Below, piece after piece: positions 21,897 to 32,539 of a stretch of 64,000 bases of DNA (positions are counted from its first letter, which is position 1; every line of letters starts with the position of its first letter). Location: assembly GCF_000003195.3 (NCBI RefSeq), contig NC_012877.2:9960855-10024854 (forward strand), written 5' to 3'. This DNA is from Sorghum bicolor (taxonomy: Eukaryota > Streptophyta > Magnoliopsida > Poales > Poaceae). Position numbers and translations under genes: made by a program. The notes beneath the pieces are model-generated. The model did no database searches. It saw only the letters and a list, made by a program, of their open reading frames with translations, and was not told the origin of the DNA.

Positions 21897-21914
21897 TGGC
21901 GCCGTTGCCGGGGA
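21897..21914 (+). other. Primer-binding site (tRNA-Asp), Element 3
   Basis: TGGCGCCGTTGCCGGGGA, identical to that of Elements 2, 4 and 5. Confidence 0.88.
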
Positions 21915-22108
21915 AAGCAAAAATCATACTAGCATAAACATTGATTGCGTAATAAGCATTGGTAGCCATAGATTAAGCAGGATAACTTTACTGTTTTCTT
22001 CCTCTTTTTATTGGAATGAAAACAAGATAGTGTATGAGCGGTTTCAACTTGCCGGCAAACTTCCACAGTGATCCAGAAACACTCCTAAGGAAGAAAAGGG
22101 TTCGTACC

Positions 22109-23735
22109 TATTGACGGTCCTTAAGTATCAAATTTAATTATCAAATAAACAAAGAAAAGGATCCAAATGAAATCAACATCCAGACTTAGGGTTTTATCTG
22201 ACAGAATTCCATAAGTTTTGGTGTTTGTCTATTTCTGCAGGGGGTTATCAGGAAATACGGAAGAAAGGCCCACATGTCGGGATTACATAGAGATATTAAC
22301 ATACCGTGCAATTATCTTACATCTAGAAGACTCCGAAAGCCATGGGAACGAAGCGGAGGCAGAACGGGGCCTGGCCTAGGGCGCCCGCCCTAGGGACCAG
22401 GGCGCCAGCCCCCCTCTGGAGTCCAATCAGGACTCTCTTTCGGGAATACGCTCCACCGACCTAAAGGATCAAGGATAACCGTTCAATCAATGTCGGTTTG
22501 ATCCGACGGCCCATATTCACTTGGAAGGACTATAAAACCAGACCCCCTGGTCCCTGGAGGTGGAGAGGTCTCAAACCTAATTCATTATTCATCAAGGGAG
22601 AAGAAGCCTCTGATCAAGCCTAGAGCCACCACATCAATTAGATATCTAGATTAGCATAGCTACATAGGATTAGAACTAGAAGGAGTCAATCTTCGATTGG
22701 TTTCCAGATCTGTCAAGAGGATTCTTAGTAATTCTCTATTGTTCTTCAATTGTTCATCTTTGTTCTACTTCAATATATTGATTATGACTTTGCTCTACTT
22801 GTTTATATTCGCAATTATATTGTTCTTAGTTTATCATAGTTATATACTTGGCTTAGTTAGATTGGAATTATATACATGTTTACGATCGTATAGCTTTTAT
22901 CCATCGGATCCATGGGTAAATGATAGATATTGTGTAGGCGTGGTGCTTATACCGTATTTATCTGCGATTGTACCCTATATGCCAGATCGCGGGGTAGTTC
23001 TTGATAGTGACAGCTTCATTGATTCTTATATAGTGCCCCTCTCGTGTATTGGGCTGGCAGAGCAACATTATTACAGGGGAGTGATTGCTATGTTTCTTAT
23101 TTACCTTGATAATATCACTATGCATGGGCGTAATCTTGTCTCACAATGATTGCTAAGTATAATTGCACTAACTATGATATGCTAGACTGTATAGTTAAGA
23201 ATAACTTAGGAAATATTTTTGTAGTTCGTCCTAATTCCATGCTAATGACTTGCTAGAATATCTAATTGAGGTGCTTATCGTATTTATATGTGGCTAAGTT
23301 ATGCTGATCAGATTAATTATCTTTGTCACTATTCATTACTTTATATATATCCTTTATGTGACACTTATTCTGTATGAAAGAGATAGATAGATGCTCTCAG
23401 TTATACATGCAATGATAGATACTCAATTCTATATTCCATTCTATAATCAACATTGATGGTTACTAATCCCTTCCTAGTGGTAAAAATATAAATAACGATA
23501 CCTGGAATACTTCCCGGTTAAAATGCTACAACGGTATTAATCTATGCGCTTGCAGATCCCATTTGTTATTTATTTAGATGAGCAATTGCATATTTCAATA
23601 CCGCGTCTCTTATGTCATGCTGGGGATGACAACTTGTCTTAAGTCATATAAGGGATAGGTTCGGCATTTTTGGCGCCGTTATCAGAATTAGAAAACTAAG
23701 TCTACTTTTGGTAATGATGTTAAGAATACCCAATA
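22109..23735 (+). mobile_element. Solo LTR of the Element 2 family
   Basis: A single 1,627-bp LTR, closely like 6169-7817, lies in the leader of Element 3. It has no internal region. Its ends read TATTGACGG and CCCAATA instead of TGTTGACGG and CCCAACA, both changes fitting cytosine deamination. The flanks GTACC (22104-22108) and GTAAC (23736-23740) look like a target duplication with one change. Recombination between two LTRs is the usual origin. Confidence 0.8.
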
Positions 23736-23796
23736 GTAACGTCTCTTCTTCTGCTACACAACCGTTAAGCGAATAACCGTTCCAGCACCAATCGCT

Positions 23797-24623
23797 ATGG
23801 CCAAGATACTCCGTGACTACTCCACCCCCACTGTTGCCAACGTGTCGACTAGGCCCGCTGTCAATATGGGGAATGGAAGCTTCGAGATCCGCACTAGCCT
23901 CATCTCTATGGTGCAGGCAAGCCAATTCTGTGGCTTGCGAAGCGAGGATGCCAACACCCACCTTGAGAACTTCCTTGAGCTGTGCGACACAGTCGTCATC
24001 AAGGACGTTGCGCAAAACAACATCAGGCTTCGTTTGTTTCCCTTTTCCCTCATCGGAAAGGCGAAACAATGGTTTTATTAGAACAAGGAAGTTGTTGACA
24101 CATGGGAAAAGTGCTCCGCTGCATTCCTCGCCAAGTTCTTCCCCATGAGCAGGACCAGCGCTCTGAGGGGGAAGATCTCTAACTTCCAGCAGTCTTCACT
24201 TGAGTCCATACCCGAAGCATGGGAGAGGCTCCAGGAGTACATCCGGGCCTATCCTCATCATGGAATGGAAGACTGGCTTGTGCTCTAGAACTTCTACGAA
24301 GGCCTCTTGGCCATGTCAAAGGGGCACATAGATGCCGCAGCTGGAGGTGCATTCCTTTCTCTCACCATTAATGAAGCTACTGCCCTCATCGAGAAGATCG
24401 TGGCAAATCAAAGCTAGGGAGAAGGAAGGAAAACACAAAAAGGCTCGCAATCTGCAAAGGAGGCAGATGTGCTTGCCGCAAAAATCGACTTGCTGCTGCA
24501 AAGGATGGACGGACAAGTTGCAAATCCCAACATGGGCAACGTCCAAGCAGTGAACTCACACACATCATGTGAAGTTTGTGGTGATGATGGCCATTCGGGG
24601 AACAATTGACCCGAAATCCAAGA
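23797..24623 (+). pseudogene. gag: Gag of Element 3, truncated
   Basis: It starts at ATG 23797 and stays in one frame to the break, with in-frame stops at 24079, 24286, 24415 and 24607. Landmarks are LISMVQASQFCGL (capsid N-terminal part), LFPFSLIGKAKQWF, FFPMSRTSALRGKI and the beginning of a CCHC knuckle CEVCGDDGHSGN; the last Cys codon is now TGA. It is clearly homologous to the Gag of Element 2 but from another family. The frame ends at the junction with the M1 LTR, so protease and everything after it are missing. Confidence 0.85.
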
Positions 24624-25632
24624 AGCAATCACTCCCCTGTAATAATGTTGCTCTGCCAGCCTTATACACGAGAGGGACTATATAAGAATCAATGGAGCTG
24701 TCACTACCACGAACTACCCCACAATCTGGCATATAGGGTACAATCGCACATAAATACGGTATAGGCACCACGCCTACACAATACTTATCATTTACCCACT
24801 GTACACATGGATAAACGCTATATGATCCTAAACATGTATATAATTCCAATCTAACTAAGCCAAGCATATAACTATGATAGACTAAGAACAATATAGTTGC
24901 AAATATAAACAAGTAGAGCAAAGTCATAATCAATATATTGAAGTAGAACAAAGTCATATTCATAATATTGAAGAACAAAGATGAACAATTGAAGAACAGT
25001 AGAGGAATTACCAAGAATCCTCTTGACAGATCCGGAAACCAATCGAAGATTGACTCCTTCTAGTTCTAATCCTATGTAGCTATGCTAAACTAAAGATCTA
25101 TTGATGTGGTGGCTCTAAGGCTTAATCAAAGACTTCTTCTCCCGAGATGAATGAATGAATTAGGGTTTCAGAGGTGCTCTCCTCCATGGGCCAGGGGGTC
25201 TGCTTATATAGTTCTTCAAAATGAATGTGGGCCGTCGGATCAAACCGACATTAATCGCACGGTTTTCCTTGATCCCTTAGGTCGGTGGAGCATGTTCCGC
25301 GAAATTGAAGCTGATTGGTTGCCTGGCCAGGGCGGGCGCCCAAGGGGGGAGGGCGGGCGCCCTGCCCCCGGGCCCGTTCGGTCTCCCGTTCGTTCCCATG
25401 GCTTCTGGACTCTTCTGGATGTTAGATAATTGCGCGGCATGTTAATATCTCTATGTAAACCCGACGTGTGGGCCTTTCTTCTATAATTCCTGATAACCCC
25501 CTTCAGAAATAGACAAACACCAAAACTCGTGGAATTCTGTCAGATAAAACCCTAAGTCTGGGTGTTGGTTGCATTTGGATCCTTTTCATTATTTATTTGC
25601 TGATTATATTTGATACTTAAGGACCGTCAACA
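24624..25632 (-). repeat. 3' LTR of M1, truncated at its U5 end
   Basis: It is almost identical to about 62781-63787 but lacks the last ~640 bp (the counterpart of 62138-62780). The junction with Element 3 gag falls in AGCAATC, with only about 3 bp of possible microhomology. Confidence 0.85.
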
Positions 25633-25852
25633 AACTCCCCCAATCTTACCTCTTGCTCGTCCCTGAGCAAGGATAGACTCAGTGATGGATCAGAAGTTGT
25701 TGTAATGCCTTTAAAAGTTGACGGTACACATGCTTTCATATAAGGTCTCATCTCTGAGTTAGAGTAAACTGTCAAGACTTAAAACTTATTCATTTTACCT
25801 TTCACCATGGGACTTGCAACCGTCACTTCTGTCTTGAGTAGTTAAAAGATCA
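25633..25852 (-). other. PPT and 3' non-coding region of M1 (part)
   Basis: The complement of 25633-25647 reads AAGATTGGGGGAGTT, the polypurine tract. The rest matches the last ~220 bp before the 3' LTR of Element 2 and is interrupted by the CACTA element. The other part resumes at 52967. Confidence 0.8.
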
Positions 25853-26470
25853 CACTACTAGAAATGTGTTCATCAATGACAAATCACTAATGACCCATAC
25901 TATTTTCGTCACAGAACTAGTTCATTCGATGACGAAATTTGTAGCTTCATCATGTTTGATACGTGACGGAGCTTTGGCACGAAGAATAGTGACAAAAATG
26001 GAAACAACGTCACTGAACAATGAAACTAAATCGTCATAAATTGTCTGGCCAGTATACCACCTCGAGGAGGAGGGGTTGGCATGCCACCAGTGGGTCCCAT
26101 GTTCATGATGTGGCACCATGGTCCCACCTGCGTGTCCCACGTCTTTGACATTGCGCCACGATCCCATCAGCGGGTCCCACCGTAGTGACATGGCGCCATG
26201 ATCCATCGGTGGGTCCCACAGTATTGAGGTGGGGGCATGGTCCCACCAACAGGTGCAAATGTGGTGCCATGTTGGAACCTATGGATCCCACGTTGTTGAC
26301 GTGGCACTGTGGTCCCACAAGTGGGTCGCACTAGCGGGTCCCATCATCATGACATGGCGCCCTGGTCCCACCGGCGGGTCCAGTTGTGGTCCCATTGGTG
26401 GGCCCCACCCCGTTGACGTGGTGACCGGGTCCCACTAGCGGGATCTGCCTTGTTGACGTGGTCACGCCCA
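25853..26470 (+). repeat. Left terminal and subterminal region of the CACTA element
   Basis: The TIR is followed by scattered TTCGTCAC and GTGACGGA motifs to about 26040. A GC-rich degenerate array follows, built on GGTCCCACCGGCGGGTCCCA and GTTGACGTGGC (about 26090-26470). Subterminal repeats are transposase-binding sites in characterised CACTA elements; binding here is inferred. Confidence 0.75.
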
Positions 26471-26521
26471 AGCTGCTGCGAGCACCCTTAGGATTTTTTT
26501 TATTTGGCAAAAAATAACTTG

Positions 26522-26590
26522 CTCCATGGGAGCTTTGATCCCGCAACCTATTGCTGCAGGTAAAGGTACGTTACCACTAGACAACGCACA
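26522..26590 (-). repeat. tRNA-like unit 1
   Basis: On the minus strand an A-box-like CTAGTGGTAACGTACC is followed about 30 nt later by a T-arm-like GGGATCAAAGCTCCC and then by T-runs. The acceptor stem does not pair well, so it is not a functional tRNA gene. Confidence 0.45.
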
Positions 26591-26734
26591 TGGTTGTGTT
26601 GTTGTCTTTTCTGTTGTTTTATTTATTTAGTTATTAAACCTACGAGTTGGGCTGGTGGTCACGTGAAGCCCAGGCCCAACAACGAGAATCAATACCGAGT
26701 TGTCCCTTTTTTATTTCACAAAAAAATTAAAAAC

Positions 26735-26805
26735 CCTCAACAAGGGGGTTCAAACCTGCAACCTGCTGGTTTACAGGGTGGTGCCTTTACCACCAGAATA
26801 CTCAA
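26735..26805 (-). repeat. tRNA-like unit 2
   Basis: Minus strand: A-box-like CTGGTGGTAAAGGCACC, then B-box GGTTTGAACC (26747-26756), then T-runs. Confidence 0.5.
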
Positions 26806-26879
26806 GGTTTTGTGTCTGTATGACACATGTTTGTTTATTTGAACCTAGATTATTTAATATTTATCCATCCAACTTAATG

Positions 26880-27150
26880 GGCCGTATACCCATGATCTCA
26901 CGTCCATGACATAGAACGCAGACGCGACTACGCGAGGTGCAGATGAGGAACCTTCGCGTGAGGGCGTCCGTGGCGGCTACGTAGGACAGCAAGGTCGCCT
27001 TGCGTCCCTGGTGATCGACGCCGTGTGTCCGTCCGCAAGTGCTCGTCGATCGACGTCGTGCATCCCAGCTAGCTGATCGGCGGCAAGGCACATCCCAGCT
27101 AGCTGATCGGCGGCGAGGCGCATCCTAGAAAGCTGATCAGCGGCGAGGCG
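26880..27150. repeat. GC-rich stretch with three 30-bp tandem repeats
   Basis: Three 30-bp units at 27061, 27091 and 27121 share CATCC(C/T)AG, AGCTGATC and CGGCG(G)C motifs. The stretch lies between the left subterminal region and the Tnp2 gene and may be its promoter or 5' untranslated exon. Confidence 0.7.
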
Positions 27151-27510
27151 TCCCCAAGTGATCGACGTGCGTCCCTAGGTGATCCTCTTGCTCTTCTTAT
27201 TTTTTTTCTTCTTTTTCCTTTGTCCTCCTTTTTCTTAATATAATTATTCTGATTTAGCAGCATTAGTTTCATGAGTACGTGATTTCACCTGAGTTTAGTA
27301 CGCAAATGTATGTACTGTTTTTTTGTATGTACGTACTAAATAAGCTGTTGAAATCTGCATAATCATTAAAATTAATTTATGTCGAGTACAAGCTTTCATT
27401 TATTTATCATTTTTTACATGTATGCATGTCTTTGATGTATGTTTCAATATTTTTAATTTATTACTAAAATTTATAGACTGCGTACAACGTTTATTGTATT
27501 GTCAAAATAG

Positions 27511-29722
27511 ATGGATAGAAGCTGGATTTTTGGGGCGCCATTCACACCAACATATGTGAAAGGAGTTGAAGAGTTCATGAAATTTGTTAGTGACAGATAC
27601 CCCAAAGACAGCCAGATACTTTGCCCATATACGCGACGTCTTAATCAAATATTGCGGTCTCAGCCTGATGTAAGTGACCATTTACATATTTATGGAATGT
27701 CAGCTACATACACCAGGTGGATTTATCATGGGGAGTCGGCAGATGTTGAAGTAGTTGAGAATTTGGACCAGCAGCAGCTTGATGGAAGGGATTATGACTT
27801 TGGGATACATATGGATGCGGCCGATGATGACTATGATGAGGATCACGGAGTACCAGAGTTGATAGGAGAGTTGTATACTGCGGCAGAGGCTCAGGGAGAA
27901 CAACCAAGGTTTGCAAGAGTCCTTGAAGATGCGAAGAAGTCACTTAGCCCGGGATCTAGCCATTCTAAATTCTTTTTTCTGGTGAGGATGTTGTATATCA
28001 AGTCTCGTTATCGAATTGGCAATGGAGCATTTTCTGTAATTATGAAGCTGCTGTCAGGAGGTTACCTCAGAGTGATTTGCCAAAATCATATGATGAGGCC
28101 AAGAAATATCTTAAAGAGTTGGGCCTTGGTTTTCAGAACATTGATGTGTGCGAGAATAATTGTGTGTTGTTTCGAAAGAAGTATGAAAAGGAGGATGTGT
28201 GCCCAGTATGCAAGGCGTCTAGATGGAAAGATGGAACCGGAGCCAAGCGGGTTCCACACAAAGTATTGAGGTATTTTCCACTTTTGCCAAGGTTGCAAAG
28301 AATTTTTGCTTCAAAACGAACTTCAAAAGAAACACAATGGCACAAGAATATGAGGAAGCCAGTCGATAATGTAATGAGCCATCCAGCTGATGGGGAAGCA
28401 TGGAAGCAGTTTGACAGGAGGGAACCCACATTTGCAGCTGATCCGAGGAACCTCAGACTTGCTTTAGCTACTGATGGATTCAATCCATTTGGCAACATGA
28501 GTACCCAGTACAGTATGTGGCCAGTGCTTCTGACTCCACTAAATCTCCCACCATTGGAATGTGTGAATCCAGCAAACTGCTTTATGTGTTTACTCATCCC
28601 AGGTCCAAAATCTCCAGGAAAGGATTTTGATTTGTTCCTTGAGCCCCTTATTGATGACTTGCTTGAACTATGGAAGGGCGTCAGTACCTTTGATGCATGT
28701 ACTGGTCGGAAGTTTGACCTTCGTGCTGCAGTGCTGTGGTGTATACATGATTTTCCAGCATTGAGCACATTATCAGGGCGAACAACAAAGGGGTATTATG
28801 CATGTATTCATTGTGACAGGATCCGTTGTCTCGAGCTATAAGGAATAAGCTATGTTACATTGGACATCGTCGTTACCTTCCAATGAAACATAAATGGAGG
28901 AGAAGCAAGGCTTTTGACGGAAAGCATGAAAAGCGAGATCAGCCAGGCAAGTTCACTTTGGAGGAGGTCATAGAGGAGCTAGAGAAGGTGAAAGATGTTA
29001 GGCCAGGGAAGCATCCTGAAATTACTGGAAATAAAAGGAAGCGCAATGAGGGTCCAAAGATCTATAGCCGCAAAGTTGGGTTGTGGAGGTTGCCATACTG
29101 GAAACATTTGTTACTGCCACATAATCTCGATGTGATGCACATAGAGAAAAACATTTGTGAAAATATTCTTGGCACATTACTCAATGTAGCAGGCAAGACC
29201 AAGGACACAACAAATGCTAGGTTGGATTTGCTTGATATGGGCATAAGACCTGAGTTGCACTTACAGCAGTGTGGCAATTCAGTTGTTGCTCCACCTGCTC
29301 CGTATGTCTTGGGGAAGGAACAGAAAAAGGAGTTCTGCAAGTTTCTCAGAGGTATCAAGTTTCCTGATGGATACGCGGCTAACCTAGCAAGATACATAAG
29401 TGAAGATGGTTCAAAGGTTACTGGAAAGCTAAAAACACATTCTTGCCACATACTACTGCAAAGAATCATACCTGCTGGGCTAAGAGGCCTGGTGAGGAAG
29501 GATGTATATGAAGCAATTGCAGAGCTCGGGAACTTCTTCAGGGAACTATGCATTAGAAATTTAAGGATTGATGTTGTGAAACGGCTAAAACAAGACATCC
29601 CATTGATTCTATGGAAGCTTGAGAAAATCTTTCCACCTGCCTTCTTTGATGTCATGGTGCACTTGGCTGTCCATCTTCCTGATGAGGCACTGCTTAGGGG
29701 ACCTGTTCAGTACGGATGGATG
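27511..29722 (+). pseudogene. Tnp2-type CACTA transposase (TnpD-like), frameshifted and truncated
   Basis: It starts at ATG 27511 with MDRSWIFGAPFTPTYVKGVE, the typical start of the transposase-associated domain. The Tnp2 (Transposase_21) region follows, with CPVCKASRWK, the catalytic-type ATDGFNPFG (Asp at 28473), CIHDFPALSTLSGRTTKGY (Asp at 28749) and NLDVMHIEKNICENI (Glu at 29144). It ends in DUF4218-like PPAFFDVMVHLAVHLPDEA near 29640-29690. The family cuts and joins CACTA ends in the nucleus. Frame changes near 28060 and 28830 break the reading frame. Coding similarity stops at QYGWMY (29722); the DUF4218 remainder and the C-terminal domains are not found downstream, so they are deleted or lie beyond a lost intron. 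Confidence 0.88.
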
Positions 29723-29729
29723 TACGGAT

Positions 29730-29786
29730 GGACCTGTTCACCCTTAGCTCTCTGGTTCGAATCCGATGGGAGCTCTTTTTTTTTTT
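29730..29786 (+). repeat. tRNA-like unit 3 (B-box half)
   Basis: B-box GGTTCGAATCC (29754-29764) is followed by a run of T (29776-29786), like a Pol III terminator. GGACCTGTTCA occurs on its left both at 29699 and 29730, a possible short duplication. No convincing A-box is seen. Confidence 0.45.
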
Positions 29787-29837
29787 GTTTTTTCCAACAT
29801 TTTTTTTTCTTTTTTAACTTATATATGTTTACTTAGC

Positions 29838-29922
29838 AAAGTCACTTGGATGGTGCAATGGTAAGGCTCTTTGTGTTGCAGACCGACCGCCAGGGTTCAA
29901 ACCCTTTGCTAGCCAATTTTTT
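29838..29922 (+). repeat. tRNA-like unit 4
   Basis: A-box-like GGTGCAATGGTAAGGC (29852) and B-box GGTTCAAACC (29894-29903) are at tRNA-like spacing, followed by TTTTTT. The arms pair only partly. Confidence 0.55.
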
Positions 29923-30171
29923 GTTTTTTTGAATAATATTTTAGTTTTAATAATTTCTTTCATTTGTCTATGTTCATTTATTTGCTAGATTTTTAATGAA
30001 TTAGTACTATATTACTGCTTAATAATTACTCTCATTGATCAGCATAAATCTTTTTACTTTATTAGCTATTATTATACTTATTTGTTGAATGATAAAAGCA
30101 TAAAAGCTTTAACATACCTTTGCACTAAGTGACAAATGTTCATACTTCTACAAGATGTATAGTACTACATT

Positions 30172-30400
30172 GGCCTTGTTTAGTTCCCAAAAATGTATGC
30201 TTCGGGACACTGTAGCATTTTTGTTTTTATTTGACAAACATTATCCAATTATGGACTAACTATGCTCAAAAGATTCATCTTGCGATTTTACACATAAACT
30301 GTGGAAGGGCTTTTTTTATCAATATTTAATGTTCCATGTATATATGTCAAATATTTTGTAACTTTAGACTAACTAGGCTCAAAACTTTAAACTTTGTCCA
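30172..30400. mobile_element. MITE fragment (grass type starting GGCCTTGTTTAGTTCC)
   Basis: It begins GGCCTTGTTTAGTTCCCAAA and continues with ATTTGACAAAC, CCAATTATGGACTAAC and GCTCAAAAGATTCATC. I recognise this as a very common sorghum-like MITE. The right inverted end is not found, so it is decayed. ATGTCAAATATTTTGTAACTTTAG-like sequence occurs twice (about 30345 and 30452). Confidence 0.55.
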
Positions 30401-30843
30401 AGTACCTTTAGACTTTTATGTCATCATCAATTATAGTACCGTAGTAATAGATGTCAAATATTTTGTAACTTTAGTTTTCAAACAAGTCACCCCATTTTAT
30501 CCTTTAGTTATTCAAAATAATTGAGGACAATTATTAAGCAATATTATAAAAATTAAAAATCTGCCCATGATAATGAACATACACAAATCGAAGAAAAAAA
30601 AGCAAAAAAAAGTTCAAAAAGATGGCCACATAGGGTTTGAACCCAGGCCATCAAGCTCAAACCTAAAGGGCCTTTGCACTATGCTAATTAAGGGACTTTG
30701 TTATAGTCCTAAGCGCAAATTTACTTAAACAGAATAACACCCGCATCAAATAAGCCAAAGCGGGACACGCCAAAACATTTCGCTCCTGAAAATAATACCG
30801 CCAAAAACACTGAAAATTTTATCCACTCGCGCGCTAGAAGTTT
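30401..30843. other. AT-rich CACTA interior, no gene
   Basis: No coding potential is seen. Contains tRNA-like unit 5 (30626-30692, separate entry) and A-rich runs near 30590-30620. Confidence 0.4.
30626..30692 (-). repeat. tRNA-like unit 5
   Basis: Minus strand: A-box-like TTAGCATAGTGCAAAGGCCC, B-box GGTTCAAACC (30634-30643), then TTTTT and longer T-runs. Confidence 0.5.
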
Positions 30844-31155
30844 CTAGCCCCACTGTCCAGAGAAAAGAATATTAAGCAACAATAAAACACTCCGATCAAA
30901 CTCCACATCGTCTTCTCCAGTTTGCGGCCGAGGAACTCCCACCCCGTGCGCCGCCACCTCCTGCAACACCGGCCGTCCGCGCAGCGCCAGGGGCTCGAGT
31001 GCCTTCACTCGCGTCGCTGCAGCCCATCCACCGGTCCTCGCGCCGCCATCGGCCCCTGCGTGTCCGCCGCCGCCGTCCGCCCCAGCGTGTCCGCCGCCGC
31101 CGTCCGCCCCAGCGTGTCCGTCGTCGTTGCCAAGGTGCTCACTCCCCTGCGTGAG
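30844..31155 (+). promoter_or_regulatory. CpG-rich promoter and probable non-coding first exon of the Transposase_24 gene
   Basis: A sharp GC-rich island begins after an AT-rich stretch. It includes a 27-bp tandem repeat around GTGTCCGCCGCCGCCGTCC (about 31067-31125). It ends at a good splice donor, GAG followed by GTACTTCTC, at 31155/31156. The coding start of the next gene lies about 230 bp further on. Its small frames are not supported as genes. Confidence 0.55.
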
Positions 31156-31384
31156 GTACTTCTCTCTACTACTACTGCGTTCTTGGGTTCCATGGTCCCA
31201 TGACCAAGTTGCTAAAATCCACAACCCTAATCTCTAGATCTGCTTGTGGAGGTGTACGTGACCGCAGCCGCCGAGTCGCCGAGCTGCTCCCCCGCCTTCT
31301 TCTCGGTTGACTACCTCCGCCGACAAGCACTAGATCTGCATCCTCATCGACGACTGCCACTGAGGAGCTCCTACCTGACGACCA

Positions 31385-31436
31385 ATGGTGGCAACAAGGC
31401 GACAAGCTAGGCAGACACCTGTAGAACAAGAACAAG
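31385..31436 (+). CDS. Transposase_24-type CACTA protein (TnpA-like), first coding exon
   Basis: ATG 31385 opens a 17-codon piece starting MVATRRQARQTPVEQEQ and ending in one extra base at AACAAG before the donor GTAGAC (31437). The phase (1) matches the exon at 41245 exactly, which is the main reason for this start. The full gene has coding exons 31385-31436, 41245-41516, 41695-41760 with 49459-49738, 49831-50087, 50174-50386, 50496-50588, 50683-50808 and 51680-52063: 1,743 coding bases, about 580 residues. Confidence 0.65.
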
Positions 31437-32539
31437 GTAGACACCTGTACAACAATCTAGCCATTTCAGTCGTTTGTATATATATGCCATCTAATTTAAG
31501 ACATGATAGAGATTGTTATTTTCTTGAGACAAAAATAATTTTCAGTTACATACCCTGAACAATTGTCAGTTGCATATAACAACAATTGTCAGTTACATAC
31601 CCTGAACAGAGTTGACAAAAATAATCTAATATTGGTACAAGTTATTCAGTACTTGTACATGACTCTTGCTGCATGAAAAAAAGAAAATAGAGATAGTTCT
31701 CATGGCTGTGTAAATGTTTAGAAAATATTAATCCCCCACTGACACTGCTAACAGCTTGCTGTTCATCAGATTAAAACATATAAACTTTTGGATGGGCAGT
31801 TCAACCAATTGGTTTGATAAATCTCAGACCAAGTGTAACCTGAATCACTGTGTAAATGTTGGTAGGCAGCAAATAGGAGCAAATAGGAGCGTTTCGATCG
31901 AGTCATTGCTTTCTTAGTCAAGTTAGAATTAGATATATATTTCTAAGTTGATTATATCAACTAGTTTTTGCAGAAGTGTTATCAAATATTCTGTGGCTGT
32001 TTGTTTTCCAGAAAGCTGTTCATGCTTTTAAATAAATGGCAATGTGTCAACAGAATAGAATACAATACCTTACTCCCTTGACACTTAAGTGTTCATTTTT
32101 TATGACATATGTACTCAGTGTATCTACTCCTGATAATATGTACTCAGTTCATTTTTTATGCTTTGTCAGGTTTTAGGTTGAAATGAGCTAATGTTGTTGT
32201 AGACTACTTTCTGCTCCGAGAATTCTAGCTGATAGATAACACTGATGTGTAAAGAATGCTTGATTAGTTTTGCCCTACAATTGAATTGGTAGGCTAACTG
32301 TGTAGTTCTGGATACATAGAGCATGTGCATGTCTGTTGTTTAATCTGGGAATTAAATTATATTGTTCTTTCTAGGTTTTTCTAAATAGGTAAGTTTCCAA
32401 GCTAAGTTTCATACAACTTGTCATCTTTCTTGAGTTATTCCTGTGAAAAGATGCATCAGGGGACTCTTGTAAAACTGTCTTTTCAACAGGTATTAACTTA
32501 GTATTACTACCACACAACTACTAGTGTAGTGGTAGTTCC

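Larger units (their letters stand above)
20137..24623 (+). mobile_element. Element 3: Athila-like retrotransposon, 5' part only
   Basis: It contains a 5' LTR (20137-21888), a tRNA-Asp PBS, a short leader and gag (23797-24623). A solo LTR of another family is inserted in the leader. It is cut abruptly at about 24624, inside gag, by a junction with the truncated M1 LTR. A second copy of its LTR occurs at 63788-64000, so the rest of the element was probably lost by deletion. Confidence 0.75.

Noticed and set aside
27061..27150. CRISPR-like array
   Set aside because: Direct 30-bp tandem repeats without spacers in a plant transposon.
29838..29922. A functional tRNA gene
   Set aside because: A- and B-boxes are present but the acceptor and anticodon arms do not pair properly.
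30922..31203. GC-rich frame as a protein-coding gene
   Set aside because: Repeat-driven composition and a better explanation as promoter and first exon of the downstream gene.
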